Below, in pieces: positions 1 to 8,442 of a stretch of DNA of 34,617 nucleotides; positions within the stretch are counted from its first letter, which is position 1, and each line of letters opens with the position of its first letter. Position numbers and translations under genes: made by a program. Source of the DNA: Bacillota bacterium (GTDB lineage: Bacteria > Bacillota > Clostridia > Lachnospirales > Lachnospiraceae); the NCBI GenBank assembly GCA_023392615.1, contig JAEVYT010000048.1, positions 1 to 34,617 on the forward strand, read 5' to 3'. The notes beneath the pieces were generated by a model that was not told the origin of the DNA, ran no database searches, and saw only the letters and a program-made list of their open reading frames with translations.

Positions 1-2
1 AT

Positions 3-746
3 CATACTCTTGATGGAGAAACACCGGCATTATTCGATGTTTCTTTTCATGTAAATGAAGGCGAATTTGTAGCAATCGTCGGCCCAAGCGGCTGCGGCAA
101 ATCTACCCTTCTCTCCTTGATAGCCGGTTTACTCTCACCCAGCAGTGGTTCGATATATATCAATGGAAGCGACTTAAAGTCCTCCGGAAAAAACATTGGT
201 TATATGTTACAAAAGGATCAATTACTTGATTGGAGAGATACCTTGAAAAATGTTACATTAGGGTTAGAAATACAGCATAAGCTATCTGATAACAGTTATG
301 TTCAAATAAATAAATTCTTGAATACTTATGGATTAATTACATTCAAAAATTCCTTTCCTTCCGGTTTGTCGGGTGGTATGAGACAAAGGGCTGCACTCAT
401 TCGTACTTTACTCTTAGAACCGGATATCTTATTATTAGATGAACCATTTTCTGCACTTGATTTTCAAACACGTCTGGAAGTTTCCGATGACATCTGGGGA
501 ATCATCCGAAAAGAAAAGAAAACTGCAATTTTAATTACACATGATATCTCCGAAGCAATCAGCATGGCGGATCGCGTAATAATATTATCCGCACGTCCCG
601 GAGCAGTAAAACAGATAAAGGATATCAATCTTTCCATCGAGAACCGTACTCCCTTTGCAGCACGAAGCGCACCCGAGTTTAACGAGTATTTCAATGAAAT
701 ATGGAAGGAGTTAACGAATCATGACCAGAAAGAGCAAACGGGTTGA
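3..746 (+). CDS. ABC transporter ATP-binding protein, NitT/TauT (nitrate/sulfonate/taurine) type, 5' end outside window
   Basis: Cytoplasmic ATPase of an importer, energising the permease that follows. The frame is open from the left edge, so the N-terminus is missing. Walker A (GPSGCGKST) is at 81-107. The Q-loop region reads MLQKDQLLDWRDTL, which resembles the SsuB/TauB class. The signature LSGGMRQR and Walker B ILLLDEPFSALD follow, and the H-loop is ITHDISEA. All catalytic motifs look intact. The stop codon lies 26 bases inside the permease gene, so the two are translationally coupled. The substrate cannot be told from the ATPase. The substrate-binding protein, if present, must be upstream of the window. 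Confidence 0.92.
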   Translation, partial: HTLDGETPALFDVSFHVNEGEFVAIVGPSGCGKSTLLSLIAGLLSPSSGSIYINGSDLKSSGKNIGYMLQKDQLLDWRDTLKNVTLGLEIQHKLSDNSYVQINKFLNTYGLITFKNSFPSGLSGGMRQRAALIRTLLLEPDILLLDEPFSALDFQTRLEVSDDIWGIIRKEKKTAILITHDISEAISMADRVIILSARPGAVKQIKDINLSIENRTPFAARSAPEFNEYFNEIWKELTNHDQKEQTG

Positions 747-1545
747 AGCGAATGAAATTCGAGTCTCCGCTGCCCAAGAGGCTTATGTATATAAGCTAAA
801 AAGACAGCGCATGCGGATACGTTTCTACCAGTTTATTATTCTGATCGGCTTTCTTTTGACTTGGGAAATCACAGCACGCTTAGGAATCATCAATTCCTTT
901 GTATTCTCCAGCCCTTCCAGAGTATGCATCGCAATCTATGAGATGGCTCTCACCGGCAAGCTCTTTTACCATGTAGGAATCACTTTACTGGAGACCTTCA
1001 TAAGCTTCACCCTGGTCAATGTCTTTGGAATATTATTCGCTGTAATCTTATGGTGGAACCATAGTGTATCCCAAGTACTAGAACCTTACTTAATCGTGCT
1101 TAATTCACTTCCGAAATCAGCACTAGCCCCCATATTCATCGTATGGTTAGGAAATAATATGAAAACCATCATCGTCGCGGCAATTTCGGTGGCCGTATTC
1201 GGAACGATCATAAATCTATATTCTGATTTTAAGCACGTTGAAGAAGATAAGATTAAACTGATTTATACCCTTGGTGGCAAGAAAAAAGATGTGTTGACTA
1301 AGGTTGTTCTCCCCTCCAACCTACCCTCCATCATCAGTCAGATGAAAGTAAACATCGGCCTATCCCTTGTCGGCGTTATTATCGGAGAATTTCTTGCTGC
1401 AAAGGCAGGCTTAGGCTATCTGATTATCTACGGCAGCCAGGTTTTCAAACTTGACTGGGTGGTTATGTCAATCGTTATTCTGTGTATTGTTGCCACCGGG
1501 TTATATAAATTACTTACTTATTTCGAAAAGAAGGTATCAAAATAA
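721..1545 (+). CDS. ABC transporter permease, NitT/TauT (SsuC/TauC-like) type
   Basis: Inner-membrane channel subunit (274 aa) of the importer whose ATPase overlaps its start. A basic N-terminus is followed by about six hydrophobic segments (first about residues 36-55, FYQFIILIGFLLTWEITARL). The cytoplasmic EAA-type coupling loop lies around residues 180-205 (LIYTLGGKKKDVLTKVVLPS), the contact site for the ATPase. Length and layout fit the BPD_transp_1 family. The ATG overlaps the ATPase gene by 26 bp, and a bidirectional terminator at 1746-1801 ends the operon. Transport substrate (sulfonate, nitrate, pyrimidine or thiamine precursor) is not resolved by sequence alone. Confidence 0.92.
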   Translation: MTRKSKRVEANEIRVSAAQEAYVYKLKRQRMRIRFYQFIILIGFLLTWEITARLGIINSFVFSSPSRVCIAIYEMALTGKLFYHVGITLLETFISFTLVNVFGILFAVILWWNHSVSQVLEPYLIVLNSLPKSALAPIFIVWLGNNMKTIIVAAISVAVFGTIINLYSDFKHVEEDKIKLIYTLGGKKKDVLTKVVLPSNLPSIISQMKVNIGLSLVGVIIGEFLAAKAGLGYLIIYGSQVFKLDWVVMSIVILCIVATGLYKLLTYFEKKVSK

Positions 1546-1745
1546 TTCACAGTGAGTCACAATTTAAAGTATTTGTTGTTCTTTTAACATGAAATTACTT
1601 TTTATGTGTGAAGATACTCAACAATCAATATTAATCATTATTGCCCTTATATATCGTTTTCTTTACAGAAATGATATTACCGGATTTATTCTCCGTTCAT
1701 ATACTACAAGGAGTAATTCCTTTTGTTAAATACCTATAGAAAAAA

Positions 1746-1801
1746 GCGTGTGATTATTATACCGGGGATCTGTTCTTTCGGAAAATAATAATCATACGCT
1801 T
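1746..1801. terminator. Bidirectional intrinsic terminator between permease and ilvD
   Basis: Inverted repeat with arms 1746-1761 (AGCGTGTGATTATTAT) and 1786-1801, 16 bp with one G.T wobble and a 24-nt loop. A-runs on the left and a T/A-rich stretch on the right suit termination on both strands, matching the convergent genes on each side. Confidence 0.8.
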
Positions 1802-1843
1802 AATTTGTGCAGTTCTAAATGCACATGCACATAATACTTTATT

Positions 1844-3499
1844 TTATTCAAGCACTGCTCCAGTACTTCCTGAGGTTACAAGCTTAGCATATCGCTTTAG
1901 ATATCCCTTGACTGTAATCTCTCTTGGCTGCCACTTACTTCTTCGTTGCTGAAGTACTTCTTCTGAAATATTTACATTAATTGAATGACCAAGTATATCT
2001 ATTTCAACCATATCTCCTTCTTCAATCAATGCAATATTTCCACCTACCGCAGCCTCAGGCGATACATGACCAATCGCAGCACCTCTGGTTGCTCCGGAAA
2101 AACGCCCGTCAGTTATCAGTGCTACACTATCACCTAATCCGCTGCCCATAATCGCTGAGGTGGGATTTAGCATCTCACGCATACCGGGTCCTCCTTTTGG
2201 CCCTTCATAACGTATAATGATTACATCACCCTTGTTAATCTGTCCTCCATAGATTGCGGTAATTGCCTGTTCTTCACTATCGTAAACTCTGGCAGGTCCT
2301 GTATGCTTCATCATCTTCTCATCGACTGCGGATCGTTTTACCACGCAGCCATCTGGCGCCAAATTTCCCTTTAATACAGCAATACCGCCATAGCTACTAT
2401 ATGGATCTTCTACCGTACGTATAATCTCCGTATTTAATACTTCTTGACCTTCTATGTTTTCTCCAACTGTTTTTCCTGTGCACGTAATTAGATTCGTATG
2501 TAACAATTCTAATTTATTGATTTCATTCATTACAGCCATGATGCCTCCGGCCTCATTCAGATCCTCAATATAATGGTTTCCTGCTGGGGCTAGGTGGCAT
2601 AAATTCGGGGTCTTATCCGAGATATCATTCGCCATATCGAGATTGATCTCAATCTCACATTCATGAGCAATAGCAGGAAGATGTAACATACTATTCGTAC
2701 TGCAACCCAAGGCCATATCAATTGTAAGCGCATTATGAAATGCCTCTTTCGTCATAATATCTCTTGGCTTAATATCCTTCTCCACTAGCTCCATTATCTG
2801 CATTCCGGCTTCCTTAGCAAGACGTAATCTCGCGGAATATACAGCTGGTATTGTTCCGTTCCCAGGCAATCCCATACCCAATACTTCCGTTAAACAGTTC
2901 ATACTATTTGCCGTGAACATGCCGGAACAAGAACCACAGGTTGGACATGCCTTATTCTCGAATTCACAAAGTTGTTCCTCGCTTAGCTTTCCTGTTTTAA
3001 ATTCACTCACTGCCTCTGATACATTTGAATAACTGATTCTGCTTTGGTTCCATCTTCCAGCAAGCATCGGTCCTCCACTGACAAAGATCGAGGGAACATT
3101 TAATCTTGCGGCTGCCATCAATAATCCCGGTACATTCTTATCACAATTTGGCACCATAACAAGGCCGTCAAATGGATGTGCCGTTGCCATCGCTTCGGTG
3201 GAATCCGCAATTAACTCTCTGGTTACCAAAGAGTACTTCATCCCTTGATGACCCATCGCAATTCCGTCACAAACTGCTATCGCCGGAAATACGATCGGAA
3301 CACCGCCCGCCATGGATACTCCCTGCTTTACTGCTTCCACAATTTTATCAAGGTTCATATGTCCCGGAACAATTTCATTCTGTGAGCTAACAATTCCGAT
3401 TAAAGGCTTTGTTAATTCTTTATCGGTCAAACCTAATGCGTGTAATAAAGATCTTTGTGGTGCTGCATTTACACCTTTCGTTATAATATCACTTCTCAT
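1844..3499 (-). CDS. ilvD: Dihydroxy-acid dehydratase
   Basis: Dehydrates 2,3-dihydroxy-isovalerate and -methylvalerate to the 2-keto acids, the last common step of valine, leucine and isoleucine synthesis; cytoplasmic. At 551 aa it has full family length. Visible motifs are VPNCDKNVPG (Cys119), CPTCGSC (Cys185/188/191) and DGRFSGATRG. The segment that holds a third cluster cysteine in [2Fe-2S] enzymes (TPCN) reads VPGH here. By family knowledge this points to the oxygen-labile [4Fe-4S] type, as expected in an anaerobe. The start ATG follows GGGAG at good spacing. The gene stands alone, with no ilvB/ilvC next to it, and has its own promoter and a leader of about 218 nt. Confidence 0.97.
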   Translation of the reverse strand: MRSDIITKGVNAAPQRSLLHALGLTDKELTKPLIGIVSSQNEIVPGHMNLDKIVEAVKQGVSMAGGVPIVFPAIAVCDGIAMGHQGMKYSLVTRELIADSTEAMATAHPFDGLVMVPNCDKNVPGLLMAAARLNVPSIFVSGGPMLAGRWNQSRISYSNVSEAVSEFKTGKLSEEQLCEFENKACPTCGSCSGMFTANSMNCLTEVLGMGLPGNGTIPAVYSARLRLAKEAGMQIMELVEKDIKPRDIMTKEAFHNALTIDMALGCSTNSMLHLPAIAHECEIEINLDMANDISDKTPNLCHLAPAGNHYIEDLNEAGGIMAVMNEINKLELLHTNLITCTGKTVGENIEGQEVLNTEIIRTVEDPYSSYGGIAVLKGNLAPDGCVVKRSAVDEKMMKHTGPARVYDSEEQAITAIYGGQINKGDVIIIRYEGPKGGPGMREMLNPTSAIMGSGLGDSVALITDGRFSGATRGAAIGHVSPEAAVGGNIALIEEGDMVEIDILGHSINVNISEEVLQQRRSKWQPREITVKGYLKRYAKLVTSGSTGAVLE

Positions 3500-3550
3500 A
3501 ATTACGACTCCCTTCTATATCAACTTTCCTTAACTTGGTTCCTACTTATG

Positions 3551-3638
3551 TTCTTCGCTTGATTCTTTGCTTGGTTCTTTAACTTAGATCTTTTCTTGTT
3601 TTTTTTCTTGGTACTATCTTTTCTTGGTTCTATCTTTT
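3551..3638. repeat. Degenerate pyrimidine-rich tandem repeats in the ilvD leader
   Basis: On the plus strand, short units related to TTCTTNGCTTGR recur: TTCTTCGCTTGA at 3551 and TTCTTTGCTTGG at 3563 (12-bp step), then TTCTTGGTACTATCTT at 3605 and TTCTTGGTTCTATCTT at 3621 (16-bp step). In the ilvD mRNA this is a purine-rich, probably unstructured stretch with repeated AACCAAG just before the coding region. Confidence 0.55.
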
Positions 3639-3678
3639 ATTCCTTCGTTATAATTTTAATACTGCTTGTTATCTTCAT
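3637..3678 (-). CDS. Possible 13-codon leader peptide of ilvD, 4 isoleucines
   Basis: Within the predicted ilvD transcript, an ATG preceded by AGGAAG opens a frame reading MKITSSIKIITKE and a stop. Four of 13 codons are Ile (ATA, ATT, ATT, ATA), an end product of the pathway. This would fit a translational attenuation leader. However, no terminator/anti-terminator pair is visible between it and ilvD, and Ile codons are common in AT-rich DNA, so this may be chance. Confidence 0.25.
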   Translation of the reverse strand: MKITSSIKIITKE

Positions 3679-3724
3679 TGTATTATATCTTCCTGGTTGT
3701 ATTATATCCAACTCGTTGTATTAC
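3678..3724. repeat. Three 19-bp-spaced TTGTATTAT direct repeats at the start of the ilvD transcript
   Basis: TTGTATTAT occurs at 3678 and 3697, TTGTATTAC at 3716, exactly 19 bp apart, with a fourth TTGTATTAT at 3759 next to the -35 box. The first two units also share the following ATC and CT. They overlap the predicted transcription start, so they could be protein-binding sites or a small tandem duplication. Confidence 0.55.
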
Positions 3725-3753
3725 AATATACATTATTTGTTGTACGATGTCAA
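3725..3753 (-). promoter_or_regulatory. Predicted sigma-A promoter of ilvD
   Basis: On the minus strand TTGACA (3748-3753) and TATATT (3725-3730) are separated by 17 bp. The implied start near 3718 gives a leader of about 218 nt before the ilvD ATG. Confidence 0.7.
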
Positions 3754-3810
3754 TACCGTTGTATTATGTATATGTAATATCATATGGGCATTCCTTCAAA
3801 ATAGTTCCTC

Positions 3811-3850
3811 AATAAAACAAAGAGTGCGTAGCTTAACATCTACACACTCT
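3811..3850 (-). terminator. Intrinsic terminator of the upstream lipoprotein gene
   Basis: On the minus strand an 11-bp stem (AGAGTGTGTAG with CTACGCACTCT, one G.U) with an 8-nt loop is followed by TTGTTTTATT. It lies 75 bp past the stop of the gene ending at 3925 and just before the ilvD promoter. Confidence 0.8.
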
Positions 3851-3924
3851 ATCCCAATTACTTTATTTTCATTATTAAATAATGTTCTTACATAATTATG
3901 AGTTATTATTGTCGATTTTTTCTC

Positions 3925-4536
3925 TCACTCGCTTACTAACCTTAATTTCAAAGAATTAATCTTAAACCTAGGTTTACTTTCTTTCGCAAATATTGCGATT
4001 GTAACACGAAATTGGATATATTGATAGGGCTCATAAAAACCAAATTCCGGATTTGTATTGTTTTCGTCCGTTTGGTACCATTCACTCCAGTCAGAACCAT
4101 TCTTGCAACCTCTTGCTTCAATTATTAAACTGTCTTCGCTACTGATTTCTTTTGTAACAATATTAATCTTCGCACTTTGTATGTTCTGTTTGGCTTCGAT
4201 GGAATCTGAAACATATATTCCAAAATACCTAGCTCCATCATATACCATTGGAACCCCACCTTCTTTATCAAAGGTAAAGTAACCATTCTTTTGCTTTGAG
4301 ATATTACAACAATCATTATTTATATTCATTTTGGAAGTATCGACATCGAATATGGGAATTGGCGTTGGAGTCGCTGTAGGTGTTGGTGTCGCTGTAGGTG
4401 TTGGAGTTGCTATAGTCTGACTACCGGTTATTAATTGATCTGCTAGCTTTTTATCTTCCTCTTTCATCTTCTGCCCACAGGATATAAAACTAGCTGCAAG
4501 TAATAAAAACATTATAACTGTTATTCTTTTTTTCAT
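3925..4536 (-). CDS. Probable lipoprotein with Thr/Pro linker and a beta-sandwich-like C-terminal domain
   Basis: 203 aa. The N-terminus is a lipoprotein-type signal (MKKR, hydrophobic core, ASFISCG with Cys20 as the candidate lipidated residue; the lipobox is weak). A linker of repeated ATPTP units at about residues 43-62 resembles the linker of the GH5 cellulase in this window. The C-terminal 130 residues contain DWSEWYQT and YIQFRVTIAIF, a pattern of carbohydrate-binding or sialidase-like beta-sandwich modules. Function is not known; surface attachment with a sugar- or protein-binding role is an inference. The start has a strong GAGAGGGG site. Its own terminator follows at 3811-3850. The FadR-type regulator gene lies just upstream on the same strand. 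Confidence 0.8.
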   Translation of the reverse strand: MKKRITVIMFLLLAASFISCGQKMKEEDKKLADQLITGSQTIATPTPTATPTPTATPTPIPIFDVDTSKMNINNDCCNISKQKNGYFTFDKEGGVPMVYDGARYFGIYVSDSIEAKQNIQSAKINIVTKEISSEDSLIIEARGCKNGSDWSEWYQTDENNTNPEFGFYEPYQYIQFRVTIAIFAKESKPRFKINSLKLRLVSE

Positions 4537-4643
4537 ACAGCCCCTCTCGTTTCTCTTGTTTTATCTATTTCACCTCAATTGTAAATTTTTCTCAAATCAC
4601 TAATATCTCCTACAAAACCGTATCTCCTATCAGTAATATGACT

Positions 4644-4673
4644 CTATAATTCCAGATCCTATAATTCGAGATC
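4644..4673. repeat. 15-bp tandem duplication covering the stop codon of the GntR gene
   Basis: CTATAATTCCAGATC (4644-4658) and CTATAATTCGAGATC (4659-4673) are adjacent and differ at one base. On the coding strand each encodes DLEL-stop, so the gene tail including its TAG is present twice. Confidence 0.8.
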
Positions 4674-5330
4674 CTTAATTGCGTGTAATATATGAATCTT
4701 CATCGCATGTTTGGCACCTTCGGCATTTCTGGATTCCATAAATTCCATAATCATCTTATGATCCTGGACCGTCGCTTCCACTGCCTTCTCTTTTCTCTTC
4801 GATAGGATTACCCCCTGATCAATCGCCTTATATATGACCGGCATCAGCTTATCCATGAATTCATTATGAGTCGCTTTTGCAATCGCCTTATGAAATGCTC
4901 TCTCTGTATTGGTTCGATTTTCTTTCTTGGCGATATTAAGTTCAATTCTTTTACCCAGTTCAATAATATGTCTTATCTCTTCATCCCCGGCTCTCATCGT
5001 AGCCAGATAAACCGCTTCCGGTTCAAAAATCAACCGCATCTCATATAAATCCTTGAGATTTACCTTACTACCTGCTAATGTCTCAAACTCGCCGTTGTCA
5101 TCAATCATCATGTCAGATTTTACAAAGGTACCTTTTCCTCTATCAATTTCAAGAACCCCTCTAGTAACCAGAATTCGAATTGCTTCCCTTAAGGTTGTCC
5201 TGCTCACATTCAGTTCCGCGGACAGATCATTTTCATTCGGGATTTTATCCCCCGGACAAAATCTCTTCTCTATCGTAATCATAGACAGCAAAGTATCCGC
5301 TATACTCTCTGACAATCTCTTCTTTTCCAT
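4659..5330 (-). CDS. GntR-family transcriptional regulator, FadR/FCD subfamily
   Basis: 223 aa, full length for the subfamily. The N-terminal winged helix-turn-helix (about residues 8-73) carries IPNENDLSAELNVSRTTLREAIRILVTRG split by turns and ends with the wing GKGTFVK. The C-terminal FCD domain (about 88-215) has the helical pattern and histidines (RAFHKAIA, QDHKMI, KHAMKIHI) that bind a metal and organic acid ligand in this family. Known members control sugar-acid, lactate or organic-acid catabolism; the target here is not evident. The nearest divergent gene is the broken serpin, and the lipoprotein gene follows on the same strand. The start ATG has GAGG upstream. The last four codons and stop are duplicated in tandem. 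Confidence 0.92.
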   Translation of the reverse strand: MEKKRLSESIADTLLSMITIEKRFCPGDKIPNENDLSAELNVSRTTLREAIRILVTRGVLEIDRGKGTFVKSDMMIDDNGEFETLAGSKVNLKDLYEMRLIFEPEAVYLATMRAGDEEIRHIIELGKRIELNIAKKENRTNTERAFHKAIAKATHNEFMDKLMPVIYKAIDQGVILSKRKEKAVEATVQDHKMIMEFMESRNAEGAKHAMKIHILHAIKDLEL

Positions 5331-5416
5331 ACATCAGCCTCATTCATATACTATTTATTTCCTTTTATTATATCGCAATATAAACTGCTTGGCTATAACA
5401 AACGATAACAAATGAC

Positions 5417-5446
5417 TTGAAGTTCATACCCCTAATCTGATATATT
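5417..5446 (+). promoter_or_regulatory. Predicted promoter of the serpin gene
   Basis: TTGAAG (5417-5422) and TATATT (5441-5446) with an 18-bp spacer, about 60 bp before the serpin ATG at 5505. Confidence 0.45.
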
Positions 5447-5504
5447 ATAGTTATATATTTCCAAAACAAGCAGTTAATGTATTTTATATGAAAAGGAGGT
5501 CTTA

Positions 5505-6779
5505 ATGAAAAAAGTTTGGATAGGCAAAAAGCGTTATATACTTATAGGTACACTCCTTGGTTTAGCAATCATATTCATCATCTACATATTATTCTCCGGC
5601 TATGTTCCTGCTGTAAAAGCATCTAATCTCATGACAGGAATAAAATCAAATAATGTAACGATATAAAAACCGGATGCCACCTTCGTTAAGAGTGTTGATA
5701 ACTTCTCCCTACGGCTTTTCAATGCCAGCAAATCCACTGATGGGAACACTTTGATTTCCCCTGTATCCGTAATAATCGCATTATCAATGGTCGAAAATGG
5801 CGCTGATAAAGAGACCCTATCACAGATGAGCCAGGCTTTGGGCGGCGATATCCCTCTATCAGATTGGAATCAGTATATTCATTCCTACCTGTCGGATTTA
5901 CCCAATAGTAAAAAAAGCGAATTAAACATCTCTAATTCCATATGGTATCGTGATGGTGATGATCTAAAAATCAAAGAATCATTTCTGCAAACGAATGCTG
6001 ATTACTATAAGGCCTCTATCTACCAAGCTGCATTTGACAATCGAACAAAAAATGATATTAATCACTGGGTGAAAACAAATACTCATGGTTTAATCGATCG
6101 TGTTATCGATAGAATTGGTGCAAATGAAATCATGTATCTGGTTAATACCATATTCTTTGATGCCCGTTGGGATACAGTATATCAAAAAAAGATTGTCTCT
6201 GATATGATGTTTCACAATGAAGATGGCTCCACCTCTACCGTACGTGGGATGACCTCCGGAGAAAGTATCTATATCAGTGATGATAAGGCCACCGGTTTCA
6301 TGAAACCCTATTATGGGGATCACTATCGTTTTGTCGCCGTACTACCACATGAAGGAATAAACTTAAATGACTATATGAAAGATCTCTCCGGGGAGACGTT
6401 CTATAATCTGCTGAATCAGTCGCAGTCGGAAGTTGTAGAAACAACTATACCAAAGTTAAAATATAATTATGCAATTAATCTAAATCAACCCCTGCAGAGT
6501 CTCGGTATTAAGGATGCATTTTCGACCAATCAGGCTGATTTTTCAAAAATGGGTGAATCAAGCCATGGTAATATTTATATCAGTGAAGCAATTCATAAAG
6601 CTTGTATATCGATTGATGAACTCGGGACGAAAGCAGGCGCCGTAACAGTTGTGGGCGAAAAGACAAGTTCTGCACCAATGGATAAAAGCATCATCCTAAA
6701 TCGTCCTTTCCTATTTGCTATCATAGATACTAAGACTAGCCTTCCACTATTTATGGGAACAGTAACCAACCTTAACTAA
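5505..6779 (+). pseudogene. Serpin (serine protease inhibitor) interrupted by one in-frame TAA
   Basis: An ATG with a perfect AAAAGGAGG site opens a frame with a membrane anchor or signal (hydrophobic residues about 12-30). The frame hits TAA at 5664-5666 (codon 54), then continues without any frameshift through a complete serpin to 6779, 424 residues if read through. Right after the stop comes helix A (FVKSVDNFSLRLFNAS), then the ISPVSVIIALSM motif, the reactive-loop hinge GTKAGAVTV and the C-terminal RPFLFAIIDTKTSLPLFMG. No good start lies after the stop: the first in-frame alternative is a TTG at 5751 lacking a site and would drop helix A. P1 falls in a T-S-S-A stretch and is uncertain. 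It is either a recent nonsense mutation, a sequencing error or a read-through gene. The product would be extracellular or membrane-anchored. Confidence 0.85.
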
Positions 6780-6873
6780 TCCATGCAACCACAATGCAAT
6801 CATAATCTTCTATTGCGAAAACAGGCTGTGTCGGGTAAAATTAATAGTATTAATGATTAGGAGGATTTTTGAA

Positions 6874-7743
6874 ATGAAAGACTTTGTAATTACAACTGAT
6901 TCAAACTGTGACCTGCTAGAAAGTTATATACAGGAAAAGCAAATTCATATTATCCCCCACTACTATGATATTGAAGGTGTAACCTATGGAGATGAAGTCA
7001 TTCTCACCCCCAAGGAATTCTATGATAAGATGAGATCCGGACTAATGCCTACCACTATGGCAAGTAATCCAGACTACATACTCAGAACTTTTCAATCCTA
7101 TGTGGATAAAGGCTTGGACATCCTACACATCAGTTTTACTTCTGAATTAAGTAGCGGCTGCAGCAATGTTACCAGCGGTGCAAAAGAAATCTGCGAAGAG
7201 AATCCGGATGCAAAAATCACGGTAATCGATACCCTGAATGCCTCCCTGGGTGAAGGCATGTTTATCATGAAGGCGGTAGAGATGAAAGAGGCAGGCAAAT
7301 CTCTTGATGAAATCGTTGAATACTTAGAAACGATTAAGCAGGAATTTTGTGTACGCTTCATTGTAGATGATCTCGGACATCTTCAAAGAGGCGGGCGAAT
7401 CTCTAAAACCTCAGCTTTCTTCGGTTCCCTGATTGGTGTAAAACCTGTCCTCTATATTAATTCCGAGGGTCAGCTCGTTCCATTAACAACAGCAAGAGGA
7501 CGCAAGAAATCCTTATCCTTAATCTGTAATGATATGATGGAAAGCATGGGCAAGTATCTTGATAGTGACGATCCTATCTGTATCGTTCATGGTGATTCCC
7601 TTGAAGATGCAAAATACCTCGAAGGACTGATCCTTGAAAAACTTCCCAACAAGAAAATAATCATCAACTACATTACCCCAAGCATCGGTGCCCACTCCGG
7701 TCCCGGAGCAATCGGACTATGCTTTATGGGCGAAAAGAGATAG
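6874..7743 (+). CDS. DegV family fatty-acid-binding protein (FakB-like)
   Basis: 289 aa. DegV/FakB proteins bind a fatty acid and present it to a FakA-type kinase for phospholipid synthesis; cytoplasmic. Seen here: the opening VITTDSNCDL, the ligand-loop motif TSELSSGC, and DDLGHLQRGGRISK typical of the family. An upstream in-frame ATG at 6853 exists, but AGGAGG lies at 6859-6864, after it, so the ATG at 6874 is the better start. Monocistronic, followed by a perfect 22-bp hairpin. A second DegV gene lies at 11535-12371; the two are diverged paralogues. Confidence 0.93.
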   Translation: MKDFVITTDSNCDLLESYIQEKQIHIIPHYYDIEGVTYGDEVILTPKEFYDKMRSGLMPTTMASNPDYILRTFQSYVDKGLDILHISFTSELSSGCSNVTSGAKEICEENPDAKITVIDTLNASLGEGMFIMKAVEMKEAGKSLDEIVEYLETIKQEFCVRFIVDDLGHLQRGGRISKTSAFFGSLIGVKPVLYINSEGQLVPLTTARGRKKSLSLICNDMMESMGKYLDSDDPICIVHGDSLEDAKYLEGLILEKLPNKKIIINYITPSIGAHSGPGAIGLCFMGEKR

Positions 7744-7756
7744 CGAAAGAGATTAA

Positions 7757-7811
7757 GGGGATGTTGCAAAATAAATTATGTCTTACTAATAATTTATTTT
7801 GCAACATCCCC
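7757..7811. terminator. Perfect 22-bp hairpin after degV, fold-back family member
   Basis: Arms 7757-7778 (GGGGATGTTGCAAAATAAAT plus TA) and 7790-7811 pair without mismatch across an 11-nt loop. It lies 13 bp after the DegV stop and probably terminates it. Its ends match the GGGATGTTGCAAAA ends of the element at 18430-18633. Confidence 0.8.
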
Positions 7812-7861
7812 TATTTTAACGCATTGAAATCATCCTATAATCAATGTTGAAGTTTTTCAAA

Positions 7862-7891
7862 TTGTTCTTGAAATTTAGCTATCTTTATAAT
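7862..7891 (+). promoter_or_regulatory. Predicted promoter of tRNA-Thr
   Basis: TTGTTC (7862-7867) and TATAAT (7886-7891), 18-bp spacer, about 45 bp before the tRNA. Confidence 0.45.
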
Positions 7892-7935
7892 AGAATAGTT
7901 GAGTAGCCATTCAAAACTTAATATTTTATATTTAT

Positions 7936-8008
<73 letters not shown>

Positions 8009-8025
8009 GTTTTTTATGCCTTGAT

Positions 8026-8316
8026 TTATTTACCAACTACCGCCTTCCGTGAAACAAAAGCCTTGCCGGTATGATCAATCACTTCGCCGCTAACCTCGCC
8101 ATAAACCTCCAGCTCTCCGTTGTTGATTATACTCCCATTTACGCAGCCAAATACATAGGCTTTGCTGCCTTCGTCAACGATAAGATCTTTCGTTATCGTT
8201 CCGTAAAGCTGCATAACCGCGCTACTTTTTACTGTAACATTACCTGTTATTGTAGCGTTGATGTTAGTTTCCTCTTCTATTATTAAATCTTCTTCCATAT
8301 TATCTTCTAGAATCAC
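8026..8316 (-). CDS. Small polymer-forming (bactofilin-like) protein
   Basis: 96 aa from the chosen GTG. The sequence is a run of short beta-strand turns (NINATITGNVTVKSSAV, GTITKDLIV, GCVNGSIINNGELEV, GEVSGEVIDHTGK) with the alternating hydrophobic and Gly/Asn pattern of right-handed beta-helix bactofilin/DUF583 proteins. At about 95 residues it is shorter than usual and has almost no flanking tails. The start is chosen at 8316 because AAAGGAG sits eight bases before this GTG; in-frame ATGs at 8343 and 8334 lack a good site but are possible. It converges on tRNA-Thr, whose T-run it nearly touches. A role in a cytoskeletal scaffold is inferred from family only. Confidence 0.75.
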   Translation of the reverse strand: MILEDNMEEDLIIEEETNINATITGNVTVKSSAVMQLYGTITKDLIVDEGSKAYVFGCVNGSIINNGELEVYGEVSGEVIDHTGKAFVSRKAVVGK

Positions 8317-8442
8317 GTTATCAGCTCCTTTCATACATACCAAATAGTACCACCTTTTTAGAGCTTTTTCAAGAGTAAGGCCTCAAAAAAAGAATGTATG
8401 TTCTGTGATTTCACTAAAACAAAGATTATAAAATAATAATTG

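Noticed and set aside
3500..3720. T-box leader for ilvD
   Set aside because: No T-box sequence or terminator/anti-terminator pair found in the leader.
3596..3895. Hydrophobic 99-codon plus-strand frame in the ilvD leader
   Set aside because: No ribosome binding site, composition is that of T-rich repeats, and it overlaps the ilvD promoter and the lipoprotein terminator on the other strand.
5751..6779. A shorter functional serpin starting at TTG 5751
   Set aside because: No ribosome binding site, and helix A of the fold, encoded in frame just upstream, would be lost.
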